Shown in pieces: positions 12,901 through 25,695 of a DNA stretch of 64,000 nt. The position numbers were made by a program, and so were the translations under genes. How positions within the stretch are numbered: the stretch's first letter is position 1; each line of letters begins with the position of its first letter. The notes under the pieces were generated by a model that saw only the letters and a list, made by a program, of their open reading frames with translations, was not told the DNA's origin and ran no database searches. Source of the stretch: Pyrocephalus nanus (taxonomy: Eukaryota > Chordata > Aves > Passeriformes > Tyrannidae); NCBI GenBank assembly GCA_038380795.1, contig CM076259.1, positions 104,395,739-104,459,738 on the forward strand, read 5' to 3'.

Positions 12901-15900
12901 TTAGAATCCAGCTTTTGAAAGTTCAGACAGACAGGAAGAAGACCAGGCTTTTTGAATAGCAGAATAGAAAAGCCTCCAGGTATCAGATAAATTAAAGAAG
13001 TACTTCCCTACCAGAAGCCGCACATGCAGAGAATGAAGAATGTGATCTTTGTGGAGCAGGTGGAAAAAAAAAGTCTTTGATTTGCTGGTTAATCAGAATA
13101 TAATGCAGAGAAATCAATATAAGGATAATCTCATTTGCTATTTATTTCTGGCTTAGATATATGCATTTCATCAGTCTTCTGCTCTGGAAAGGAATGGCAT
13201 GAATTTCAACACTTCTGCTATTTTTGCCTGAAAAATATTCAAAATTGTTTCTGCAGAAGCTATGGGTAGCAGTGGGAGACATTTATTTAAAGAAACTTGG
13301 AACAATGGATCACTAGTGATCAAAATAAAAATGGAAATTACATTCTGGATGCAGGAGGCAAATGAGGATTGCGTTTACAATACTGTGGCATTTAGAATGT
13401 ATGAACCATCACCGAGTAGTTGCATTTTGGAAATTTTGAAATCTGGTTGTCTTTTGAAAAATGCAGATTCAAGCTTCTCATTTTATGCTAATGTGAAGAG
13501 GTGAAGGAGAATAGCAGTTTGTTTAAACAAGTGAATTAGCATGTGAATGGGTAGTATTGGACTTCTCCCTCTTGAAACAGCAGCTTTCAAAGTCGAAACT
13601 AGGATTTAAATTTCACACTGTGATTTTTCTCTTTTCATATCCCCAGATCATGTTACTTGTAGCGCATTAATAGGCTTTGAGCCTGTACCCCATCGACTAA
13701 AGGTGCTGTCATTTTTACTAATAGCCATAATCTACAAATCTAACAATCAATGAAACAACCTGTTTTCCCTCCCCTTTGTCAATTCTTCTTTTAGATCTCA
13801 CTTTCAGTTTTCAGGACTGACTGTTATGAAACCTGGGAGACCAGCCTGGACTCCCTCCTTCCTCATCAAATCCTTTGGTTTTTAGAGGATTGCACTGTCA
13901 GCTTTGCCAGTGGGATTTTGCCTTCAGTGCTGACGTACTCCTTGCAAATAAAACAAACTTGCAGCAGTGTACTGCTGAGTAAGCTACACTGCAGTGATAC
14001 ACAAGAATTAGTGCCTATAAAAAAAAGAGACTTGGGGAGCTAGTCTCAGGAATTTTTCTGCCACAAATGTGTCTAAAACCGCACAGCTCAAACAACATCA
14101 TCCCATACAGTAACATGCCAAGCCACCTTCTGCAGAGACAATGATACTTTTTGCTCACCTGGAGTAAAACCACAGGAATTTCTGCTGTGAACGCAATCCC
14201 CCAATGAAAGCAAATTTTTGCTTTTCAAGCTCCTTTCCTCCCTCTCTCCACCTTCATTGCCCCGAATTGTCCATGGTAATCCGGCCTGTGTTTCTAATAC
14301 CTGCTTGTATTTGTGCGATGGTGCGCGCGTTTGCTTTCCTTTGTTGCATTTTATTTGTCTTTGATTAATGATTAAAGCAAAACAAAACCATCGTAGTTGG
14401 TTTAAAGTGCCTCCTTTAACAAAGAATGGAGCTTGCAGTCAGTCTGCTCTGATGACATGGCACCAGAGCTGGACCACTCTGGGCTGTTCTCAAGCCAAGT
14501 CCTGCAAATATGACTTGATAGAATGCTCCCTGCCCCACCCAGCCTGCTTTTATCTGCAATTACATTCACATGATTTTTAAAACAACATTGTATTTGTCAT
14601 TAGCATGGAGATTTTTTAGTTTTACTTCTCATATTTGTTTGGGGTAATCACTGTAGTCTTCTTAAGAACTAACATTAGTCTGAGCTCTGTAGCAACTGGA
14701 TGTTCCCACTGCAATCTCAGAGAGTGGTGACTAAAATCCTCTTCTGTTACACTACCAGTTGGAAAGGCAGCAGGAGGTGCAGTTATATTATGCTGCTTTA
14801 AAGGCTATAAAGCTCTTCTTTCTCCTGGCAATGCCAATGTTTGCCTTTCCAACTAAATGACTGACTCTTTGATGCAATAGCTGCTTCACTCCACAGGGTA
14901 AGTCACTAAGTAAGTGTTTACAGTCATAAGATTATGAAGGTTATTTGGTTTTGTTTGTTTTTAAAATGGATGTATACTTGTCTTGATTGCCCTACTGGGC
15001 AATAAAGGTTTTCAAATCAGTTCAGTGAAAACCCTGAATTGGTACAGGACTGGTGTTGGTGCTGCCTTAAAATGAGATGTAGTGTTTTCTAAAAGGGTTT
15101 ATCATAAGACACCTGCAATCTTCTCCAGGGAAAGCAATTTAGGTGGTAGCTGGTGGAAGAGACCACACCATTTTTCGGTTGAAGTCACTCTGACTCTCCT
15201 TTGAAAGCAGTAACTGGTGTCACATTCCTAAATCTGCTTTACAGTTTGCTGATTTCAATAAACTCCCACCTGATGTTTGCATGGGAGAGTCAGAGAGTTA
15301 CTGCTATAGTTACAGTAGATGAGATTCTATAACATGGCTTGAACAAATCTCACTCGAAATGCAGTGGCTACACTACCCTTCTGGTTCCTTTGCAGCTCTG
15401 GAGAGGATCTGTAACTTCTCTTCATTGTTCTGATGAGGAGTGGGGAAGTAGGAGCACTTCTCTGCTTCTGCAGATTGACTCCCTAAGCTGGCACAGCTGA
15501 GGTTGGGTTTGTGCCCTCAGCAGGGCAAGGAGACACCTGGGAAAGGGAGGAGTGGAGGTTGGATAGCCTCTCACTGTAGCTGAAGGGATTGTGGCAAGGT
15601 GTGAGCCTGATACAGCCATCAGCTGTACTTTTTGCTTGTTGGACCTGAGGTTCAAAATTAGGTGGCATTGCAAAGTCCAGCCATTGCAGACAACACACCA
15701 TGACAACTCAGGACTGGCCCATCTAGAGCCAATAACTGCTGGGTGCCCTTTGATTTTTAATCCTGAGCATTAGCAAGACAGCTGAATGACTTTTAGCTGG
15801 GGCCAGGTTACAGATTCTTCCTCAGAGCTGTCTCAGCTTCCTACCTTCCTTCAAATTGTTTACAAAGAGATGTCTTCAGCTGTTTTTATATATCATATTT

Positions 15901-16145
15901 TTAGGAGCAACTTTCAATTAGTTCAGTGTGGCAAGGCAAATACTGTGCTCTCTTGAGCCAAACATTTTAATGCACTATTCTCCCACATACCCCAAGAACA
16001 CATGATTATACAGGTGTGCCTCACATTTGCCTTTGCCTCTACGTGAACCATACATCAAATCATAAAGATTGAGTGGAATGTCTATATTTTCACAGAAGAG
16101 AAAAAGCCTCTTTGACATCAGTATATATGGCCAGTGTATTGGGGT
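9951..16145. other. Intergenic sequence, no gene seen
   Basis: AT-rich unique-looking DNA with no supported exon or RNA gene. A short tandem CAGG run lies near 12114-12124. Weaker CTCF-like words (TCACTAGAGGGGAC near 11597-11610 and TCACTAGATGGTAT near 11769-11782, both on the minus strand) occur but are below the quality I would annotate separately. Overlapping short open frames on both strands are consistent with chance. Confidence 0.55.
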
Positions 16146-17232
16146 TGTGTGGTAAGGTTTTGGTTTTGGTAGTGGCAGGGGGGCTACAGGGGTGGCTTCT
16201 GTGAGAAGCTGCTGGAAGCTTCCCCCATGTCCAACAGAGCCAATGCCAGCTGGCTCCCGGATGGACCAGCTGCTGGCCAAGGTGAGCCCATCAGTGACAG
16301 TGGCAGTGTTGCTGTGATAACATGTTTAAGAACAAGGGCAAAAACTGGAGTGGAAACAGCAGCAATTTGCAACCAGAGGAAGGAGTGAGAATATGCGAGA
16401 GAAACAGCCCTGCAGACACCAGGTCAGTGAAGGAAGGAGGTGCTCCACTCACTGGTGCAGAGTTTCCTCCGCAAGACCGCAGTAAAGACCATGGTGAGGT
16501 AACTGTGCCCCTGCAGCCCATGGAGGTCTGTGATGGAGCGGATATCCACCCATAGCTCCTGGAGGACCCCATGCCAGAGCAGGTCCAGGATGCTCAAAGG
16601 GGACTGTGACCCCTTTGGAAGCCAGTGGTGGAGCAGGCTCAAGGCAGGACCTGTGGACCTGTGGAGAGAGAAACCCACACTGGAGCAGGTTTCTTGGTAT
16701 GACCCCATGGGGGATTCAGGCTGGAGCAGTCTGTTCCTGAAGGACTACATCCCATGGACCCCACAGAAGGGACTTAAGCTAGAGCATTTTATGAGGAACT
16801 ACAGCCCATGGGAAAGACTCATGTCAGAGGATTAAGGGACGATTGTCTCCTGTGGGAGAGACCCCAGGCTGGAGCAAGGGAAGAGTGTGAGGGGGAAGGA
16901 GTGGCAGAAACAACATGCGACAAACTGACCACAGTCCCCATTCCTCATCCCCCTTCACGCTGGGGAGGAGGAAATAGAGAATTTGGGAGCAAAGATGATA
17001 TTGGGAAGAAGGGAGAGGTGGGAGGAAGACGTTGTTAAGATTCAGTTTTATTTCTCATCACCTACTCTCATTTTTTTGGTAATAAATTCAGCTAATTTCC
17101 CAAAATCTATTTTGTCCATGACAGTAACCCATGAGCCTTTTGTTATATCTTCTCCTGCCCTGTCCAGCTGAGGATGGGAGTGATAGAGTGGTTTTGCTGA
17201 ACACTTGGTGTCCAGCCAAGCTCAACCCACCT
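16146..17232 (+). mobile_element. Solitary LTR of an avian endogenous retrovirus (~1.1 kb)
   Basis: The segment matches, as far as I remember it, a common avian LTR type. It begins near a TG (TGTGTGGTAAGG), carries the 'gcaggggggctacaggggtgg' type block, a TATA-like stretch with 'ataacatgtttaag' near 16317-16330, and a run of degenerate 'ccctggagcaggt / gactccatgggg' blocks (16500-16880). It then has a 'ttttatttctcat' segment, a polyadenylation signal AATAAA at 17081-17086, and an end near 'gtccagccaagctcaaccca'. No gag, pol or env reading frame flanks it, so it is a solo LTR. The family name (ERVL or ERVK type) is not certain. The ends are approximate and I could not find a clear target-site duplication. 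The open frames inside it are not genes. Confidence 0.65.
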
Positions 17233-17290
17233 CTGGTCTCACCAGTGCTGAGTAGAGGGGAAGGATCACCTCCCTTGACCTGCTGGCAAT
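17233..17290 (-). mobile_element. CR1 LINE fragment, antisense, abutting the LTR
   Basis: The plus-strand words 'ggtctcaccagtgctgagta' and 'atcacctcccttgacctgct' are the antisense of a CR1 segment lying upstream of its 3' untranslated region. The fragment is short and begins immediately after the LTR end, so the LTR may have inserted in or beside it. No matching CR1 piece is seen on the other side of the LTR. Confidence 0.55.
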
Positions 17291-20200
17291 AACCACAAAA
17301 ATTGAAATGTTTAATTTATTTTTGCAAATAAAATCATTTAGAAGGATGATACAAAAATATTTTGTAGAAGAAAAACATTGTACATTTAGGTTTTCTGATA
17401 ACTTTGTGAACTCAAACCTGTAAGATCAGAATTGCAACTATGATACTCCTGAATATGTGAGATATGATTTGGAAGGGAGATGTAGTCTGAATAAATAAGA
17501 CAGGAAAATATGTTGCAAATGGCGTGCATCGCCAAAAGTTTTGATAGTCAGACTCTAATACCCTTCTGACCATCACTGCAGCACATCTAAAACATTTCAC
17601 ACACCTAGTAGTCACATAATCAGTTTGTGTCACTACAACATGTCTAAGAGAAGGAGAGAGGCTCAGTTGCACAGAAAGGCATTTATTTGGGAGGAAAATA
17701 TTTAAGATTCTTATGGCATTAATTTCTCTGCTCTTACTGAATAGCAATGAAAACATTTTTTCATGTAAAAATGCAAAGTACAATAGAACATAATTTGATC
17801 TTAACAGGTGAAAAATTATACAGCAGATCCAAATATGACAAACAAGATCGTAAATACCATTCTGTTGTAACCAGTGAGTCAGGAGACAAACACAAAACAC
17901 CTGAAAATGCAGCTTTACACCTACCTAGTATTGTTATCCTTCCCTTCACTGTGCCTGGCTCAGAAAGACTATTTTCATGTTAACAAAATTAGATTCCAGT
18001 TTCACTTAGATACTCCAAAAAATGATAGTGTGGAGCGATGTCCCCATCCATCCTCCTCAGAATCGTTTGAAAGTATCAAGCCACGAAAAATTTCAGAGAG
18101 CAACTTCCTTGAGCATTGCTTTATCTCAGCACTGCTCATCTCCTGGCTGCCTGGACGCTCTGTGTAGAGAAATCCAGCTCATATTTGACACTGTATCTTA
18201 CCTGGAAAAATGAGATTCGACAGCTGTGCTCCTCCAAGGGTAACAGCTGTAGTCCCTTTGAGGTATGGGGTATAGATATCTAGGCCTGATCATGATGTAG
18301 CTTCAGCCATAAGTGCACCTGGTGGACCCTTTTTTCCTTTTCTCTCTCTTAGAAAAGTCATCTTGTATTTAATTCCTATTCATTATGCATGTATAACATC
18401 AAACTTCCAGAAGTCAATATTCATCAGGTGGTTAAGAGCTGGTGCATGACTCCTGAACACAATCGAAAATGGCTTCTAGAGACAAGCATTTAGCAACCTT
18501 AATAATTACATTTATCTATCTGTGCTCTTCATTCTACTTTTCAGTTTGTCCCTCACACACAACTCCCAGCTTCAGCTGAGAAGAAAGGCATTAAGTTACA
18601 TTAATGTGGAAATGTTACTCCTTTGAGCATGACAACCTCATGTTTAGCATTCAGCTGCTTAATGAAGAGTAAAGATGATTTGGGATCATCAGTAATTCCA
18701 TTCTTATCTGTGTCCACATCCATAACCATATCCATATCTAATCTTTCAAAGCTAATCCATCCTCCAACAAGTGTGTAGGCCTGAGTGGTGTTGCAACGTG
18801 GAGAAAGTAAAACTTTCAGGTTGTCAGGTCCCTGCACAGAATCCATTTTTCACCTAAGAAGGACATTTGATTACTCCTGTTATCACAGAGCACTCATCCA
18901 CAAGCAAACACCAGAGCAAACGTTTTCTTCCTACCCAGGAAGCTCTTGTGCTATGTTTCCCACGGATTATCAGAATAGTTCCAAAACAAGCTGCATATTA
19001 TGTTTTGTAGGTAGAATAGTTGAAAACGTATTTGTTTGTTTATCTTGCTGAATTACAGTATTTTCTAGTCCTCAGCTTTGAGGAGGCTCTGTACAGCGAC
19101 CAGGATATTTTGCCTGTGGTGCTCCTGGAGAAGCCACCAGCTGTTGGAAGCACGTCTTCAAGCCTGATTTGAGCCCCACCACATTTACCAGGTGCATGGA
19201 TATGCCAAATAAACATAATGCATTTACTTCTCTCTTGGACTGTGTATGTGAAGACAAATTCAAATAAATTCTTGTTTGGCACTGGTCTTGAGCCCCACTA
19301 AAGGCACAGATCTGAGCTACCACACTTGCACCCTGATGTGACTCTCCACTGCTAAGAGGAACTGAAAACCAGGGTCATGATGCAAGAAGATCTTTACAAT
19401 ACCTATCAGGAAAGCTCATCTCTAACCAAAAACTAGTGCTACTACAACCCTGACAAGGTTTTCCTGTTTTAGAGAGGAAACACAATCTTTCCTTAGTTGT
19501 TCTTTTCTTTCTCCTTGCAGAACTTCATCTGCTAAAAGTTCTGCTTAGGGCTAATAGCTAATTTTCCATGTCAGTGTAGTTAGACATAACCACTGTGTTT
19601 GCCTATTTTCTCATCTAGACCAGTCTACAAGCTACAGGGTGCAAACTATTACAGAAAATCAAGCAAAATATGTATTGCTGTTTACTCTACAGGGAAGAGA
19701 AACTCCAGAATCTAGTAAAAAGCAGTATCAGCAAAAGGCATATATTTGAAGGACAGGATATCATATTTAATTAACAAAAATGTTCAGTTTCTTCACTGTG
19801 CACTTTCAAATCAGTACTAAATAAAAGGAATATGCAAATGGGGATAATAAAAGCTTGTTAGTTGAATAAATGCAATGAAGTCTTTATAACAGGAAACCTG
19901 GAGAAACTACAAACATCCATTTAAACTTTCCATGGGTTCAAATCAGGACTAAAAAACATCCAGTTCGTGTGTAAATCTATAGAGTGAAAAAGCCCAATGA
20001 ACAGTAAGAACCACAGGTTAATAAAACATACCAGGTCAGGCAAATCTGATATCCAAACACACTGTAATTGCGTGTGTGTTAAAGAAAGGCATTCTAGTGC
20101 ATGTAATGCTTATTGATTTCAGAGAAACACTTGATATGATACTGAGTTGTAAAACTTCTAGCATTTGGTGCACAGGATACAAGCAAATATCGTAATGGGG

Positions 20201-20359
20201 TGAAAAGGAGACTGATCGATGCAGAGGAACAAAGTGATGTATCACTGTTCTCTGAGGGCAGAGCTGCTACTGGAACAGAGGCTCTTCTCTCTTCTCAGCC
20301 CATTTTCTACTGCCAAAATCCGGGAGAGGAGGCAATCAGAAAATGCACTTCCCTAATAT
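17291..20359. other. Intergenic sequence, no supported gene
   Basis: AT-rich unique-looking DNA. Two minus-strand open frames were considered: 17412-17900 (162 codons, hydrophobic stretches, no recognisable family) and 18601-18846 (81 codons, ending KGVTFPH). Neither has a recognised domain or flanking splice structure, so neither is called as a gene. Confidence 0.5.
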
Positions 20360-20381
20360 GGTTTGTTTGTTTGTTTGTTTG
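20360..20381. repeat. (GTTT)n microsatellite
   Basis: Five perfect GTTT units followed by a partial unit. Simple tandem repeat. Confidence 0.9.
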
Positions 20382-21144
20382 AGAGGAAAATTACAAAATA
20401 TGTATTTGGACTCAGAGGTTTTTTTATTAATTTGTTTGTCTCTTGGCACACAGATACCTCTGGAAAGTGCAGCTCAGGAGCAGGAATTACTCTCTGAAAG
20501 ATTTTTAACAGTCAGAAGGTGCCACAGTGTTACACGACAGCTCTTCTTCACAGTTGTTTCTGGAGCTGAACTTTTATGCTGTTTTATTTAAGGAATACAA
20601 AAAAACTCAGTTTCAGGACAGTCCATACAGCAGAGCCATGGAGGCTGGGGCATAAAAGCTCTGGGAAACATGCTTCTCCAGCCTTCTCCCAGCCTGCTAG
20701 ATAGGGTGACAAATACTAGCATAGATGGGAACAAATTCCTGTGAGATTATGGTGGTTTTCAGTCAAAACAGTCAGTTTTTTCTTGAAGATGTGAGTGCAT
20801 GGAAAACAAATCTTCTATGTGAAATGAACAAAAACTGCATTTCGCTCCAGCTGAGAATTTTCAGAGCCAAGATGACTCAAACCTGCCCCCTTAAATGGCA
20901 GATTTTATTCCATTTATCTGAAGACACAAGAACTTCTTGTATTTCCTGCTGCATGGTAAATTTAATGTAGCAAGATCTAACTCCTATTCAGCTTTTTCCT
21001 CAAACAGCCCCTGCAGGCTTCAATTTCTGCAAACAAAAAGGTGGTGATATCCCCCAAAGATAAAAGTATGCCAGGCTGTGGTTACAGCAACTCAATTTGA
21101 AATAAAGTTTTGAGTTTTCCCCTAGGAGACTCCCTAGCAAGGGA
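20382..21144. other. Intergenic sequence, nothing seen
   Basis: No exon, RNA gene or recognisable repeat family. Only short chance open frames. Confidence 0.5.
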
Positions 21145-21196
21145 AGAAAAAACAAAGAAACATAAGAACACAAAAACAAAAACACAAAAACACATA

Positions 21197-21231
<35 letters not shown>

Positions 21232-21232
21232 A
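21145..21232. repeat. A-rich tract with (CA)n core and poly-A end
   Basis: Starts as an A-rich CAAAA-type repeat, passes through about nine CA units (21191-21210) and ends in an A run of about 23. The cysteine/valine/phenylalanine-rich minus-strand frames here are artefacts of this repeat. Confidence 0.9.
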
Positions 21233-24200
21233 GAGAAAGAATTTCTTTAAGGCACACTCCCTTCCTACTAATGCCAACCTACTACTGTCCCCCTCCTCAA
21301 AGTAGGCTGTCAATCCCATTTTAAAGGATCTAGCACAAACCCCAAAGATGTATTTCCTATGTACCAGTGCCTCTTCCTCAGGTGGTGTTCTTTCAAGCTC
21401 TTTCTGGAAAAGAAGATTAAATGTAAATCCTTGGCATCAGTGTACTGACTGCTAATTAGATTCAGTTTTGCACATTAAATGTGAGTTAGGACCTGGCTGT
21501 GGGGGTTTTTTTTGTACATTTTAATGGTAAAAGGAGCACAAAGACACAGTTTTATGAGAAGGGATTGTTCTGGTGTGGTTCTGTGCCACTCAGCTCTACC
21601 TCACTGGTTCCAATGGTCTCCTTATGGCACAGGCAGGACAAAATACCATAGCAGTAAAGATATTCCTAAGCTCTTTTTCTCTGCATTTACTCTGTTATCT
21701 CAGTGGCAAGGATTTTCTCTCCAGCCTTAACAATTCCCGAAGAAAATCACATATTTGTTTTCTTTATAGATGAAATGTTTTTGGGCCGTTAAAGAATAAT
21801 GTAGTTCTGTCCATTAGTAGTGGTCACACAGATGGTGTCATCACCTGCATGGTGGCTCCAGCTCTACTTACTCCAAAGCAAATTCCTGAGGATAGCTCTG
21901 TAATTGAAGGAGCTGGGGAGTGTATACTCTAAAAAACCCTAACGCATCTGACCCAGCTAATTATAAACATTTTGGCAAGCCATGGTATTTTTAGTCAAAA
22001 AGAGAGTCAAGACTTTCTTTAACTTTCCAGCTCTTAGACAGGCTGAACATATTTTTTTATAGTCCCAGATGGTTCCTTTAGAAAGACTGGCCAACTTTGC
22101 TGGTCAACTAACCAGGATGAGGAACACTAAATGCAATGAGTACTAGATTTGCTGGCAAAAAAGATGGCTAAACCCCCTTTATTTTCTTGGGTAACAGACA
22201 AGAAAATGTAGACTATGATAGCAACAAAATGTAATAGTACATGTGCATTACCAAATACAACAACTATCTATCTTCTGACCATTATGGGTAACAGTCCTTC
22301 CAAACTTACCCATCTGAGAGCACAAATAGTAGGAAGCAATAAATCATTAAAAATAAAACCACATCCTTTTTGAATTTTAGGAAAGCTTCAGTAAGAAACC
22401 TTATCCCTTTCTCATTCCATGCGTTCCCAGTGTGGCTTTGTTCCATTACCTGAATCTATCCTTGAAAGCATATAATGGCAGGTGGGAAAATACAGCAGTG
22501 TTATTGAGAAAAATTAACACTATGAAGAGGAGGAATTTGTATGAAACATCACACTACCCTCTACTAGTTTTGCCCGTTCTGTGCTGATTTTTCTGTCATC
22601 TTGTAAAAGGCACTTCGGGACTGTAATTTTCTGTGTGAATTTTCCCCAAATAACTATTATTGGTTACTGTTATTGTTAGTCTTTCAATTGTATTATACTC
22701 ATTCTCAACAAGTGCTTCTGAACTTTAGGAAATAGGGGTTACATTAACTTCAATACAGGACTTTTTTGTTGTTGTTAAAAAAAATTGCTATGAATTCCAC
22801 AATGTCGATGTGTCTAGAAATCACTAATAACCGTGTTTTCTTGGTTTACAGTTCAACATTCCTTTTCCCTTCCTCTGACATCCGTACAAAGAAGTTCATT
22901 ATGCTGAATCCCCTGCAGCTAGTTTATAGACCTACCATGAATTCTGCGGTCAAATAAAACAAGCTTTGTTAAGGAGATTATGGCTCTGGTGTTTTAACGA
23001 TCTGAAAGATTTTGCTGTGAATAAATGTTAATTGGATGAAGCACTACATGCAAAAGCTTTGATCCCTGAAAACAGAAGTGCATGTAATATAAAGGTCTGG
23101 AAAGAACAAGATCTAAAAATGTAACAAAAATTTATCTTTTAAAACTCAGGCTCTGCTACAAATTTCTGTAGGAGTGAATCTCTAATTGTAAATGTTAAGA
23201 AAACTCAAACTTAGGGGGAACCTAATTTTCTGGTTACTAGTCATAGAAGTATTCCTTATTTATCTTTCTGGCTCCACTGAATTAGCATGTAAAGACCAAT
23301 CCTACACATGGAGCAGCAAAGGCTCTTCCATGTACACTCTGCCATTAAGGTACACAGCCCTGCCCTCCCATCACAGCTAAAACACAGGACTAGAGGAGGC
23401 CAGTTTTTAAGTACAGGCACTGAATTCAGTGGTAGAAAACACCAAAAAGCTTTTGTTTTTGCAAATATGTTCTACATCAGATATCCTGTTTTAGGGAATC
23501 AATCTACAACAAAATCTGGTATTACTGCTTTTCCTTCTGAGAGTTTCTGTGGTTTGTGAGACGGAAGCATTGGTTTTACACCAACTGCAATAGAGAAACC
23601 CAAGAAAAATAATAAAGGCAAGATTGGCTACTCAGATTTAGTTACACATCTCATTTGTCACAGTGATGACCCAACAAAAACTGATTCTGTGATGTGTCAG
23701 GGGCTCCCTGGGAGCAATCCAGGGGCAGTTGGGCTGGATGGTGCTCTCTGGAGACCACAGTCACCTTGTCATCTTGTCCTCAGTGCAGGGTTCTGGCAAC
23801 TGTCCATAACCCTAATTCCCTTACAGGTGCTGACGTTTCCAATTGCCTGCATCCTCAACATTTTATAACTGAACAGGGACTAAAATGTTCTGGCTATTGA
23901 GTGGCCATGTAAAAATGGGTTATCTTTGACTCCTTGGTTAATTCTTGTTATTCCAGATTTGAATTTACCTGGAAAATATGAAAATAATACCCCCAATAAA
24001 AGGGAGGTGCTAAGCACCCAAGAAATTCAGCAGTGTTAGCTGTGTGATCAATACTAAAATTAACTTTTTTTTTTTTTCTTTGCTGTACACCTGTGGAGGC
24101 TTATAATCATATAAACAAATATTCAGGAAGACTTTCAGAGAATGAGCTGCAAGAAGCTTTTCTGCACCACACAAGTGCTGAAATACATAAAGGAGGCAGG

Positions 24201-25508
24201 TATAAGAAATCCAAGCAGTCCAAAAAGCCTGCTCTTAGCAAAACTCAGCTTATAATTTAAGTCTGTTGATCCCAGAGACATTTTTGGTTATGCATGGTTT
24301 ATGCCACTAACTTCTCTTTATTTAGGCAGACTGTTGAAGAACTAACTCCACATGTACACTTGTTGCTGTTTTGCATTGGTAAAACCAGAGATCTACCTAT
24401 GTGCATTTTATGTTCTCTCAAGCAAGTCTTGTGATTCTCTTAGGCACAAGTTCTTGCAGAGCTGTTGGGTGAGTCTGGGATTTGAATTTGTCTTAAAAGT
24501 GTGTGTATGAACAGTTTTCACAGAATTCATTCTATTGGTTATGTCATCAGTTTCTGTAGTGTTGATGGAAGTGTTCACTTGATGACAGGAGCACACCTGT
24601 TTTCCACTGACTTTGTGTATGTCTTCATTACAGTGTTAGACTCTATCATCATAGGCAAAAGCAATTAAAATTTTCATGTGAGTTGGTTAATATATTCCCC
24701 AAAGAAGATGCCATAACACTGTTTATATTGCAAAAAAGGTTTTGTGTTTAGAAAGACAACTCAATAGTTAACTGTTGTCTTGCTAGTTTTTGAAGTTGAA
24801 ATCATACCAGGATTACTTAAGAACATGAAAGATACATAAAATCAAGTGGCTTAAATTTTTACAATGTAGCATCCTTTGAAGTGGCTAGTTTTATCTTAAC
24901 CTGGGAAACATCGTTTTGCCTTTGACAAAAAAAATATTATTTTCTGCCAGATAATTCCACAACTCATTTCAGAGTTATGCTATAAATAAATCATAATCAA
25001 ATCTTGATGAATATAAAAAAAAGTTTTAAAATACTTTTCCTCATCTACCAAGAAAGCTTCAGAATGTCAGGAGATGTTTCTTTTTGTCAGCTCTGATTAT
25101 ATGCCATGCCTCTTCAAACCAGTCATTCCTGTAATGCACAACTGAAGAGACTTTAAAATACTTTCCAGTTATTTTGTACATTAGGTCAGGATTTCTCAGT
25201 CTCAAATTCCACACAGACAATAATAATAGGAAGGATGGAGAGAGACTTTTAGTGACTGGTTTCTTTTGTGAGCCAGTTAGGAAATTAGAGTAATATTATC
25301 TTGGACCTGCTGGAGTTTACACTGAAATCACTGGAGAAAAAATAGGGATTTTGTAACCTGTTATTGGTCCTAAATGTACCTAAATTACATAATAGCAAAA
25401 AACCAGTGACTGCATTCTGTGGTACACTCTGGATGTCAAATACCAGGCTTCACTTTTGATTCTAGCCATCAAAATTAATTTTAATTGTGTTCAGTGTTTT
25501 CTCAGATT
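21233..25508. other. Intergenic sequence, nothing supported
   Basis: AT-rich DNA leading up to the repeat-rich PDK3 upstream region. A T run sits near 24066-24079. No open frame exceeds what chance allows, and no RNA gene or identifiable mobile element was seen. Confidence 0.5.
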
Positions 25509-25570
25509 AAAAAAAAACAAAAACAAACAAAAAACACCCAAAAAACACCACAAACAAACAAACAAAAAAC
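25509..25570. repeat. A-rich (CAAA)n-type tract
   Basis: Runs of A interspersed with CAAA and ACACC units, directly 5' of the CR1 fragment. Low complexity. Confidence 0.85.
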
Positions 25571-25582
25571 CACCACTTTTCA

Positions 25583-25641
25583 GGATGACTAGAGGACGTA
25601 GCCAGCCAGGGTTAGGTTGGACATTAGGAGGAATTTCTTCA
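25583..25641 (+). mobile_element. CR1 LINE 3' end, upstream half (split by LTR)
   Basis: 'gactagaggacgtagccagc' followed by 'gggttaggttggacattagg' and 'aggaatttcttc' is the familiar start of the avian CR1 3' untranslated region in sense orientation. The match stops at about 25641. The continuation expected in CR1 ('...ggactgcccggggaggtgg...') is found again from about 26251, so one CR1 copy is interrupted by about 600 bases. Confidence 0.75.
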
Positions 25642-25695
25642 TATTGCACAAAAATGTGCAATAGAAAAACAAATTAGTTGTTGGTAATATCACCT

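Noticed and set aside
16184..17038. Cluster of overlapping open frames on both strands around 16.2-17.0 kb
   Set aside because: They lie within the solo LTR, which is non-coding. The clustering reflects its higher GC content.
17412..17900. 162-codon minus-strand open frame
   Set aside because: No recognisable domain, plus-strand frames overlap it, and no splice or promoter context is seen. Consistent with chance in AT-rich DNA.
21000..21319. Cys/Val/Phe-rich minus-strand frames that look like membrane peptides
   Set aside because: Translation of the (CA)n and poly-A tract.
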